This document shows positions 37,657 through 45,131 of a stretch of 64,000 bases of DNA, piece after piece. Where the stretch lies: assembly GCF_023072595.1 (NCBI RefSeq), contig NZ_JALLGK010000002.1, positions 806,001 to 870,000 on the forward strand, given 5' to 3'. The notes beneath the pieces were generated by a model. It was not told the origin of the DNA. It did not search any database and saw only the letters and a list, made by a program, of their open reading frames with translations. The position numbers and the translations under genes were made by a program. Within the stretch, counting starts at the first letter, position 1, and every line of letters begins with the position of its first letter. The stretch comes from Streptomyces sp. XM4193. GTDB taxonomy: Bacteria; Actinomycetota; Actinomycetes; Streptomycetales; Streptomycetaceae.

Positions 37657-39186
37657 ATGAACGGTGACGACCAGCCCACCCTGCCGCCGCTGCGGCTGCC
37701 CCCGGAGGCCGAGCTCGCCCGTGCGGCGCTCGCCTCCCCGCTGCTGGTGCGCGCGGTGGCGCTGGCCAGGTGGGCCAAGGGCGGCATCCGGGTCGGAGCC
37801 GGAGGTGAACTCCTCGGCGACCAACTGCTCTCCGCCGCCGAGCACCTGGGTCTGGAGGGGGAGGACGCCCGTGCGCTCGCCGCCGAGGCGTGGAACATCG
37901 CCGTCGACATCGACCTCGTCGAGGTTGTGGAGGACGAGACGGCCGACGACGAGGGCCCGATGCCGGACGCCGACGAGGCGGTGGCGCTGGCCACCCCCGG
38001 CGAGGAGCTGGAGGCGTTCGACACCAGCGGCCCGAGCGATGTGCTCGCGGTGTGGGAGGGCGTCTTCGGGGTCATGGTGGGCGACGCCGCGATGCCCAAC
38101 ATGGAGGACCTGCTGGAGGAACTGACCGGCGGCGAGGGCGGGTTCGACCCCCAGAACCCGGACGGCGCGGAGCTGGACTGGGACCCGCAGGCCGAGGCCG
38201 ATCTGCTGGACAGCGCGCTCGCCAACCTCTACGTCCTCACCGCCTCGGAGAACCTGACGGGCGAGGACCCGGCGCCGCCGATCCCGCTCCCGGTCCTGGC
38301 ATCCTCGCTCGCCGTCCCGGAGGACGTCGAGGAGCCGACCGAGGAGATGCTCGCCGAGGTCTCCGCCGTGATGATGCGGCTGGACGACCAGTTCCGCATC
38401 CTGGAGCCCACCGGAGCCGTCGAGTACCGGCCCATCGACGAGGAGTTGCTGGTCGAGGCCGGTGAGGAGGACTGGGCCGAGAGCGCGGACCCCGACGGCC
38501 CGGACGGCGAGGAGGACGTGTCCCGCTACGGCGTGGTCCGGCTGACGCCGCTCGGGCAGTACGGCGTGCGGCAGCTCATGGAGGACGAGGGCGTCCACGC
38601 CCCGCTGGTCGGCGAGCTGACCGAGCTGGAGGCGCCGGAGCTGTTCGCCGAGATCGCCGGCCACTACCCGGAGTCGGCCGCGCTGGCGGAACTGAACGAG
38701 TGGATCGCGGTGCGCGAACCGCTCGCGGCGGTGCGCGAGTTGCTGGCCGCCGCTCGCGGCGAGGACGGTCTGGCGCCCTGGCGCAGGCTGCTGTGCCAGC
38801 AGATCCTTGCCGCGGCCGGGCAGGAGGTCGAGCCGGCGCTCCGCGAGGTGCTGGAGGACGGGCAACTGGGCGGGCTCGCCCGGGTGTGGCTGGCCGAGCA
38901 CGGCGCGGACGACGTCCCGCCGCCCAGCGAGGACATGGTCTTCTGGCTCACGGTGGACACCTTCGCGGCCCAGCTCGTCGGCGAGTTGACCGAGGAGCAG
39001 TCGCAGGAGGTGCAGGAGCTGATGCGCGGTCTGGTCGACCAGCACAGCGGCTTCTTCGAGCGGGTCTGGCGGGTGTCGCACCCGGCGACCGCCGAGGTGC
39101 TGGAGGCGATGGGCCGGCTGCACCCGGACCGGCAGGCGGCCAAGGAGGCACGCAAGGCCGCCCACCGGGCACGCTCGCTCGGCTGA
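37657..39186 (+). CDS. Large acidic protein of unknown function
   Basis: The 509 residues are strongly acidic (many Glu/Asp runs, for example EVVEDETADDEG), with no signal peptide, no membrane span and no motif I recognise. The N-terminal part (PLLVRAVALARWAKGGIRVG, then a helix-rich segment) looks like a small DNA-binding or protein-binding domain. Residues 110-290 are low complexity, and a helical C-terminal half (LAELNEWIAVREPLAAVRELL and onward) follows, ending in a basic tail KEARKAAHRARSLG. ATG 37657 has GAGGAG upstream. It ends in a 14-bp terminator and is the only gene of its transcript. Confidence 0.85.
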   Translation: MNGDDQPTLPPLRLPPEAELARAALASPLLVRAVALARWAKGGIRVGAGGELLGDQLLSAAEHLGLEGEDARALAAEAWNIAVDIDLVEVVEDETADDEGPMPDADEAVALATPGEELEAFDTSGPSDVLAVWEGVFGVMVGDAAMPNMEDLLEELTGGEGGFDPQNPDGAELDWDPQAEADLLDSALANLYVLTASENLTGEDPAPPIPLPVLASSLAVPEDVEEPTEEMLAEVSAVMMRLDDQFRILEPTGAVEYRPIDEELLVEAGEEDWAESADPDGPDGEEDVSRYGVVRLTPLGQYGVRQLMEDEGVHAPLVGELTELEAPELFAEIAGHYPESAALAELNEWIAVREPLAAVRELLAAARGEDGLAPWRRLLCQQILAAAGQEVEPALREVLEDGQLGGLARVWLAEHGADDVPPPSEDMVFWLTVDTFAAQLVGELTEEQSQEVQELMRGLVDQHSGFFERVWRVSHPATAEVLEAMGRLHPDRQAAKEARKAAHRARSLG

Positions 39187-39499
39187 ACCACCGGACGGGC
39201 CCGGGGCGCCGCGACCGCGCTCCGGGCCCGTCCGGCTGCGCCGAGGGGCGCGGGCCACGGCGCAGAGGCCACGTGGCAGAGCCCCCGGGCCCACGGCGCC
39301 GCAACTGCGCCCGGGGCCAGGGAAACCGCACCCGGGGAGCCGTGCCCGGGCCCGCGTCGGTGAGCGACCGCGCCCCGGTCGCGAGCCGCCCGGGCCCGCG
39401 GCGCGCCGTCGGCGACGCGGGGCCGGAAGTCTCGGCGGCCCCCGGCACAGAGCCCCGGTTGCACAGCTCCGAGTGCGGGGCCGCGGGCACCGGCCCCGG
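39187..39499. other. Spacer with terminator of the acidic-protein gene
   Basis: CCGGACGGGCCCGG (39191-39204) pairs perfectly with CCGGGCCCGTCCGG (39222-39235), a 14-bp stem just after the plus-strand stop. The remaining 260 bp, between convergent genes, is extremely GC-rich. I see no further clear element in it. Confidence 0.75.
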
Positions 39500-40702
39500 C
39501 TACAGGGCCGCGGCGCCGGGCTTGACCAGCCCGCGCACGGTCCGCGCGTCGTGGTAGTCGCCCAGCGCGGTCATGTCCCACTCGCCGGTGAACTGCCGTA
39601 CGAACTTGGCCATCAGCACCGCCGTGCGCGGCTCGGCGTCGGTGAGGTCGAAGCGTACGAGCTCCTCGCCCCGGCTGCCGAGCAGGCGGCAGTACGCCTT
39701 GGCCACCTCGTTGAACTTCTGCCCGGTGTAGGAGTTGACCGTGAAGACGAGCCCCGTCACCTCCGCCGGCAGACTGCCCAGGTCGACGGTGATGGTCTCG
39801 TCGTCCCCCGCGCCGTCGCCCGTGAGGTTGTCGCCGGAGTGCTGGACCGCGCCGCCGAGGATCTTGAGCTTGCCGAAGTAGCAGGTGGCGAGCTTCTTGC
39901 GGTGGGCGTCGTAGGCGATGACCGAGGCGTCCAGGTCGATGCTCTTGCCGCGGAAGGCCGGCTCCCAGCCCAGCCCCATGGTGACCCTGGACGTCAGCGG
40001 CTGGTTGTTCTTCACCAGGGACACGCTCTGGTGCTTCTGCAGGTTGACCGTGCCCTTGTCCAGATTGATCTTTCCGGCTCCCGGCGCGGGTGCCGCCGGC
40101 GCAGCGGCGGGCGCCGCTGCCGGAGCGGGAGGTGCTGCCGCGGGTACGGTGGGTGCTGCCGCGGGTACGGCGGGTGCTGCCGCGGGCGCGGCTGCGGGCG
40201 CCGGGGCGGGCTCCTCGACCGCGACGCCGAAGTCGGTGGCGATGCCCGCCAGGCCGTTCGCATACCCCTGCCCCACGGCGCGCACCTTCCAAGCCCCGCC
40301 CCGCCGGTAGACCTCGATCAGCACCAGCGCCGTCTCCGCGCCGAGCGAGGTGGGGGTGAAGGTGGCGATCACCGCACCGCTCGTCTCGTCGCGCACCGTG
40401 CCGGTGGGCTCGACGCCGCTGAACGTCGCACCGGCAGCGTCCAGGCTCGCGGTGACCACGATCTTTTCGACGTCCGCGGGCACCGAGGCGGTGTCCACCG
40501 AGATGGTGTCCGTACCGCCGCCGCTGTGGCGCACGCCGGGGGCGGCGGGCTGGTTGTAGAAGACGAAGTCGGCGTCCGAGCGCACCTTGCCGTCGGGCCC
40601 CAGCAGCAGCCCCGAGACGTCGAGGCGCGCGGGAGCGGTGACGTCCACCGCGATCCGGGCGGTGGCCAGCGGCAGGTTGGAACCAGGTGTCATAGCGGTC
40701 AT
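39500..40702 (-). CDS. Double TerD-domain protein
   Basis: The 400 residues contain two tandem TerD domains (about 1-185 and 228-400) joined by an Ala/Pro linker of about 40 residues. Each has the calcium-binding-type acidic segments of the family (ADFVFYNQP in the first; ASVIAYD and DDETITVDL in the second) and the ending typical of the family (VLIEVYRRGGAWKVRAVGQGY, then VLMAKFVRQFTGEWDMTALG). TerD proteins are linked to tellurite and stress response and occur in many copies in Streptomyces. ATG 40702 (MTAMTPGSN) follows orthologues; ATG 40693 is possible. Confidence 0.92.
   Translation of the reverse strand: MTAMTPGSNLPLATARIAVDVTAPARLDVSGLLLGPDGKVRSDADFVFYNQPAAPGVRHSGGGTDTISVDTASVPADVEKIVVTASLDAAGATFSGVEPTGTVRDETSGAVIATFTPTSLGAETALVLIEVYRRGGAWKVRAVGQGYANGLAGIATDFGVAVEEPAPAPAAAPAAAPAVPAAAPTVPAAAPPAPAAAPAAAPAAPAPGAGKINLDKGTVNLQKHQSVSLVKNNQPLTSRVTMGLGWEPAFRGKSIDLDASVIAYDAHRKKLATCYFGKLKILGGAVQHSGDNLTGDGAGDDETITVDLGSLPAEVTGLVFTVNSYTGQKFNEVAKAYCRLLGSRGEELVRFDLTDAEPRTAVLMAKFVRQFTGEWDMTALGDYHDARTVRGLVKPGAAAL
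40131..40190 (-). repeat. 21-bp repeats coding the Ala/Pro linker
   Basis: Three near-identical units of GGGTGCTGCCGCGGGTACGG type follow one another. They encode VPAAAPT-like heptads between the two TerD domains. Confidence 0.75.
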
Positions 40703-40800
40703 GCCCGGCCAACGACTCGACGCACCCCCGGGTTCCTCCGCCCCCGCCGCCCCGAGCGGCTGCCGGTGCGGCGATGTCACACCGCGGCGCCCCGGCACGT

Positions 40801-40839
40801 CTCCTCGGCAAAGGCACTGTTGTCGTCGATGCCGAGGAG
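40801..40839 (+). promoter_or_regulatory. Inverted repeat burying the CMD gene Shine-Dalgarno
   Basis: CTCCTCGGCA (40801-40810) and TGCCGAGGAG (40830-40839) form a perfect 10-bp stem with a 19-nt loop. The right arm contains GAGGAG, the Shine-Dalgarno of the gene starting at 40849. The stem would have to open for translation. Confidence 0.65.
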
Positions 40840-40848
40840 AGATCACCC

Positions 40849-41418
40849 ATGGCGCGCATTTCCCTGCAACCGCGACGCACCCCGCTGGTGCGCATCGGCG
40901 AGTGGTACGCCCGCCGTCGCTACGGCAAGGTGCTCGACCCGCTGAAGGCGGCCGGCCACCACCGCGGCGTCCTGCTGGCCACCGGCGCGCTCGAAGCGGG
41001 CGTCGCCCACTGGAAGACGCTCGATCCCGGGCTCCAGCAGCTCGCGGTGATGGCGTCGGCGGTGCGCATCGGCTGCTCCTGGTGCGTGGACTTCGGCTAC
41101 TGGGAGGGGACCCGGCACGGCGCCGGAGCGCAGCAGCTGCGGCATGTCCCGGTGTGGCGCGAGCACCGGCAGCTGTACACCGCTCTGGAGATCGAGGTGA
41201 TGGAGTACGCCGAGGCGATGACGGAGACCGAGCCCGCGGTCACCGACGCGATGGCGCAGAGCCTGGTGGCGCAGCTGGGGGAGCGGGCGTTCGTGGAACT
41301 GACCGCGCTGGTCGCGGTGGAGAACATGCGCTCGCGCACCAACGCCGCGCTCGGACTGGTCGGACAGGGCTTCTCCGACCGCTGCGAGATCCCGCCGCTT
41401 CCCCGCCCCACCGCCTGA
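40849..41418 (+). CDS. Carboxymuconolactone decarboxylase (AhpD-like) family protein
   Basis: The 189 residues have the redox motif of the AhpD subgroup: Cys-x2-Cys in IGCSWCVDFGYWEG, preceded by a helical pair typical of the CMD fold. Such proteins act as alkylhydroperoxidase partners or peroxidases, often in oxidative-stress settings; the His usually found three residues after the second Cys is not present in that form here. ATG 40849 follows GAGGAGA. Stop codon and 3' end lie in a tandem duplication. Confidence 0.88.
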   Translation: MARISLQPRRTPLVRIGEWYARRRYGKVLDPLKAAGHHRGVLLATGALEAGVAHWKTLDPGLQQLAVMASAVRIGCSWCVDFGYWEGTRHGAGAQQLRHVPVWREHRQLYTALEIEVMEYAEAMTETEPAVTDAMAQSLVAQLGERAFVELTALVAVENMRSRTNAALGLVGQGFSDRCEIPPLPRPTA

Positions 41419-41477
41419 GCCGGACTGCCCCGCGCCTGAGCCGGACTGCCCCACTGCCTGAGCCGGACTGCCCCGCG
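41413..41477 (+). repeat. 21-22-bp tandem repeat across the CMD stop codon
   Basis: GCCTGAGCCGGACTGCCCC recurs at 41413, 41434 and 41456. The first copy includes the stop codon TGA (41416-41418), so the gene end has been duplicated twice downstream. Confidence 0.85.
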
Positions 41478-41548
41478 CCGCCCGATCGGCGCGCCGCGCA
41501 GGGGTGCGGGCGGTGCGCCGGCCGGACGTGCCGTACCCCGTACCGGTG

Positions 41549-42256
41549 TCAGTGCGGCCGGACGAAGCCCAGCTCGTAGGCGACGATGACCGCCTGGGTG
41601 CGGTCCCGCACCCGCAGCTTGGCCAGCACGGAGGCGACATGCGTTTTGACCGTCTCGGCGCCGAGCGTCAACTCGCCCGCTATCTCCGCGTTGTTCAGGC
41701 CGCGCGTCATCAACCGCAGGATCTGCGCCTCGCGTTCGGTGAGGCGTCCGGTGACCCGGTCCCGGGCGTTCGGCGGTGCGTGCCGGGCCGCCAGCGCGCG
41801 TACGGCGGCGGGGAAGAGGAGGCTGTCGCTTTCGGCGGCCATCCGTACGACGCGCACCAGTTCGTCCGCGGAGGAGCGCTTGAGCAGAAAGCCGTGGGCG
41901 CCCGCGCGCAGGGCGTCGTAGACGTACGAGTCGTTCTCGAAGGTGGTGACCACCAGTACGCGCGGGGGAGGGTCGACGGCGGCGAGCAGCTGCTCGGTCG
42001 CCGCGATGCCGTCCAGCCCGGGCATTCGCACATCCATCAGCACGAGGTCGGGGCGCAGCAGTGCGGCCAGGGACACCGCCTCGGTGCCGGTGCCGGCCTC
42101 GCCGACGATCTCCATGTCGGGCTCGCCGCCGAGGATCGCGGCGAGTGCGCCGCGCACCAGCTGCTCGTCGTCGGCCAGCACGATGCGCTTCGTGCCCGGG
42201 CGAGGAGGGTGCTCCCCCTCCGCCTCGGCGCCGGGTCCGCCGCCGACGCTGTTCAC
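41549..42256 (-). CDS. NarL/LuxR-type response regulator
   Basis: The 235 residues have a receiver domain (phospho-acceptor Asp75 in LVLMDVRMPG, acidic pocket LADDE at 28-32, and Lys in FLLKRSSADEL) and a LuxR helix-turn-helix (about 168-228, with LTEREAQILRLM and GAETVKTHVASVLAKL). The GTG at 42256 overlaps the kinase stop by GTGA, making the kinase its obvious partner. It is the last gene of a three-gene operon. Confidence 0.93.
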   Translation of the reverse strand: MNSVGGGPGAEAEGEHPPRPGTKRIVLADDEQLVRGALAAILGGEPDMEIVGEAGTGTEAVSLAALLRPDLVLMDVRMPGLDGIAATEQLLAAVDPPPRVLVVTTFENDSYVYDALRAGAHGFLLKRSSADELVRVVRMAAESDSLLFPAAVRALAARHAPPNARDRVTGRLTEREAQILRLMTRGLNNAEIAGELTLGAETVKTHVASVLAKLRVRDRTQAVIVAYELGFVRPH

Positions 42257-43485
42257 GGCCTGCCTCCCAGCGGCAGCCGGGCGGTCAGCCGCCAGCCGTC
42301 CCCGTACGGTGCGGACTCGGCGCTGCCGCCGAGGAGCCGCGCCCGTTCGGCGACTCCGGTCAGCCCGCGCCCGCCGGTCGGGCGTCCCCCTCGGGCGGGG
42401 CCGGGCAGCTCGTTGTCCATGGTGATCGTCAACTCCTCGCTGTCCGCGTGCAGTTCAAGAGTGGTCGGTGCGGGGCCGGCGTGCCGCAGCACGTTGTTCA
42501 GCCCTTCCTGGACGATCCGGTACGCCTCCCGGGAGACCTCGGCGGTGAGTCCGGCCGGGTGCGGATCGCCGCGCACGGTCAGCTCCACCCCGGCTGCCGC
42601 GGTGCTCTCCAGCAGCGACCCCAGCGCCTCCAGTCCGGGACTGCGGCGACCGTCCGCGCCCTCCCGCAGCACGCCCAGCACGGAGTCCAGCTCCTCCACC
42701 GCGCGGCGGCCGGTCTCCTCGACCGCGGCGAGTGCCCGCCGTACGAACTCCGGGTCCCGGTCGAGCACTCGCCGGGCGGCGCTCGCCTGGAGGGTCACGG
42801 CGCTGAGCGCATGTCCGACGGAGTCGTGCAGCTCGCGGGCGATGCGGTTGCTCTCCGCCAGCCGCTCGGCCCGTCGTTCGGCCTCCAGCAGTCGATCGGC
42901 AGGAGTGGGGCCCAGCAGCACGGGCGCAACCCCGCGCAGTAGCTTTCCGGCCAAGATCGCGAGAATGGGCAGCGCCACCCCGAGCAGCATTCCGGCGAGC
43001 GGTGCCAGCACCGGCGGTGCGGCTTCGAACACCTTCGTCCACGGCCAGTCGCGGCCCGCGTCACCGACGAACGGGAGCAGCAGCATCACCACGACCGCGG
43101 GCGGCACCGTCAGCGAGAGCGCGCCGACCAGCGCGCCGGTGGCGGTGTGCAGCACCAGCCACCCCGCGCTGCGCCGCCGCGCCGCCGCGGACTGCCCGGA
43201 CGCGCTCGACAGCCGATCCGCGGGCACCTCCAGCAGCGCCTGGGCCGCCGCCGCCGACAGCGGCCGGACCGGGGCGAGCGAACCGATCGCCGCCACCACC
43301 GGCAGCGCCAGCGCGTACGCCGCGAACTGCGTGCGCGGATCGGTGAGATCGGCCCGCAGTGCGGTCCCCACCACCACCGAGGCCAGCAGGAACGGCGGCA
43401 TGAACACAGCGCCGCCCAGCAGCAGATGGGCCCAGGAGCGGCCTGTCGCCCGTACTCCGCCGAGCCCCGGCCGCACCGCCGTCAC
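42253..43485 (-). CDS. Sensor histidine kinase, HisKA_3 type
   Basis: The 410-residue kinase has four to five hydrophobic segments in its first 190 residues, a dimerisation helix with the phospho-accepting His220 in ARELHDSVGH, and an HATPase domain with NNVLRHAG (N box) and GGRGLTGVAERARLLGG (G box). The G1 box reads DNE where DNG is usual. The extracytoplasmic part is small, so it may sense through the membrane or through the upstream membrane protein. GTG 43485 overlaps the preceding stop by GTGA. Confidence 0.9.
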   Translation of the reverse strand: MTAVRPGLGGVRATGRSWAHLLLGGAVFMPPFLLASVVVGTALRADLTDPRTQFAAYALALPVVAAIGSLAPVRPLSAAAAQALLEVPADRLSSASGQSAAARRRSAGWLVLHTATGALVGALSLTVPPAVVVMLLLPFVGDAGRDWPWTKVFEAAPPVLAPLAGMLLGVALPILAILAGKLLRGVAPVLLGPTPADRLLEAERRAERLAESNRIARELHDSVGHALSAVTLQASAARRVLDRDPEFVRRALAAVEETGRRAVEELDSVLGVLREGADGRRSPGLEALGSLLESTAAAGVELTVRGDPHPAGLTAEVSREAYRIVQEGLNNVLRHAGPAPTTLELHADSEELTITMDNELPGPARGGRPTGGRGLTGVAERARLLGGSAESAPYGDGWRLTARLPLGGRP

Positions 43486-44759
43486 GGCTGTCCGCGGGGG
43501 GACGGGGGCGCGGCGGGCGGAATCTCGCTGTGCGGGAAGCCGCTCGCGGGACAGCCGCTCGGCGGAAGGCCGTTCGCCGGAAGACTCCCCTCCGGAAGGC
43601 TGCTCTCCGGAGGGTCGGTGAGCAGCGGGCCCCCGGCCGACGAGCCGCTCGTGGGCGGGGCGGGCGTCGGCGGGGTGGCGGGCGTCGTCGGCAGGGTGGG
43701 CGTCGTCGGCGGGGCGGTCCGGACGGCGTTCGTCGGGTCGGTGGGCCGCGGCCGTGCGCGAGGTGCGTCCAGGTATCTTCCGGCGAGCCGCACGCTCGTC
43801 AGCAGTACGAGCACTCCCGAGGTCATCTGCGCAGAATAGGTGAACCACTGCACCGCGGTGGTGCCCTGTTCGCCGCCGTCCCGTCCGCCCACCGAGGCGA
43901 ACGCCATCAGCAGCCACCAGCCGCCCCAGCTCGCCAGGGTGCTGCCACCGACCCACCCCAGCAGTACGGCGGTGCGCAGCCGCAGGTTCGGCAGCACCCG
44001 GAAGACCAGCGAGAGCAGAGCCGTGACGGCCGCGAGCGCGAAGAACGTGTGGCCGGCCTCGTTCAACCGGAGCCCGGCGTCCAGGCGTTGGGCGTACTCC
44101 TCCTCAAGCCCCCAGCCGGTGCCGGCCGCCCACAGCAGATGGACCGTCGCGGTCACCGCCGCGACGGCGACCGCCGCACCGGCCGGTACCCGCAGCAGCA
44201 GATCGCCCCGGGTCGAGGGCAGATCGCGCGCCCTGCCACGCACCAGATGGCCCCACCGGTCGCGCAGATACCCGATCAGCAGCACTCCGAGAGCCAGCCC
44301 CTGCACGGTGAAGCTGCCGTACACCACTTGGCTGACCCAGCCGTCGAGGAACGCCTGCGCCTCGGTGCCGCTGGTGCTGGGGCGGTCGGAGAACAGGGCG
44401 AGCAGCGTCTGCCCCGGCACCGCGGACATCATCGGAGCCAGCAGTCCGGTCGCGGCCCACAGCGGCAGCAGCAGCGGGGCGGCGGGCAGCCCCCGGCCCC
44501 AAGGACGCACCAGGGCGAGGGCGAGCAGGACGACGAGCGCGTCCATGACCAGGGTGAGGGCGTTGATCGCGAGGAGCATCGTGCCGTCGCCCTCCAGCAG
44601 CACGCTGTCCGCCGGGATGCCGGCCCGACTGCCGCCCAGCCAGAGCAGTTTGAGGCCGAGATAGGGCAGACAGCCGATGATCGCCAGCGCGCAGAACGCC
44701 TTGCGCACCCTGCCCACCGGTCGCGGGGGCCTCCTGAGGAGAAGAGTCGTGGAAGTCAT
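43482..44759 (-). CDS. Multi-spanning membrane protein of unknown function
   Basis: The 425 residues contain about nine hydrophobic spans up to residue 340 and a cytoplasmic Pro/Thr/Ser-rich tail of about 80 residues (PTLPTTPATPPTPAPPTSG and further SLPEGSLPANGLPPSG repeats). I do not recognise a family. It is translationally coupled to the histidine kinase, so it may be an accessory sensor or the controlled target. ATG 44759 lies 6 nt after CACGCT, resembling the leaderless arrangement elsewhere in this window. Confidence 0.85.
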   Translation of the reverse strand: MTSTTLLLRRPPRPVGRVRKAFCALAIIGCLPYLGLKLLWLGGSRAGIPADSVLLEGDGTMLLAINALTLVMDALVVLLALALVRPWGRGLPAAPLLLPLWAATGLLAPMMSAVPGQTLLALFSDRPSTSGTEAQAFLDGWVSQVVYGSFTVQGLALGVLLIGYLRDRWGHLVRGRARDLPSTRGDLLLRVPAGAAVAVAAVTATVHLLWAAGTGWGLEEEYAQRLDAGLRLNEAGHTFFALAAVTALLSLVFRVLPNLRLRTAVLLGWVGGSTLASWGGWWLLMAFASVGGRDGGEQGTTAVQWFTYSAQMTSGVLVLLTSVRLAGRYLDAPRARPRPTDPTNAVRTAPPTTPTLPTTPATPPTPAPPTSGSSAGGPLLTDPPESSLPEGSLPANGLPPSGCPASGFPHSEIPPAAPPSPRGQP

Positions 44760-45131
44760 GCGCTCAGCGTGGCCGGGCGACTGCGGCGGGCACGTCCTGC
44801 GGAGGTCCGAACCGGATCCCCCGGGCGGGGGAGCGCGTCCTGCGACCGGTGCGGGGGTGCGTTCCGGTGCGTCTGCGGCGCCGTGCGACGAGGGTTTCGG
44901 CGACTCCTGGGTGAACGCCGGGAGAACTCCCGGAAAACTGGCCGGAAGTGATCGAGTTGGGCGCCGCGCTCGATCGCCGGAGGGAACAGGGGCGTCCAAG
45001 GGGTGTCGCACCGCCGCCACCGGCACCTAACATCCGATCCTCGTCAACGCCCGGTTCATCGGCACGGGGCACCGCAATCCTCGTGGAGGGTGCGCCGAAC
45101 GCTCTGATTCCACGATCAGTGAGGACGGAAC
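44760..45131. other. Divergent control region before phoX
   Basis: This 372-bp region has no gene. CCGGGAG-AA-CTCCCGG (44918-44933) followed by AAAA is terminator-like. Two adjacent 11-mers, GTCAACGCCCG and GTTCATCGGCA (45043-45064), loosely resemble PHO-box direct repeats; the second is the better one. CTGAT-N6-ATCAG (45104-45119) lies just before the Shine-Dalgarno GAGGACGGAAC of phoX. Confidence 0.5.

Noticed and set aside
45043..45064. PHO boxes before phoX
   Set aside because: Only one of the two 11-mers (GTTCATCGGCA) resembles the consensus; too weak to annotate as a PhoP site although PhoP control is expected for the family.
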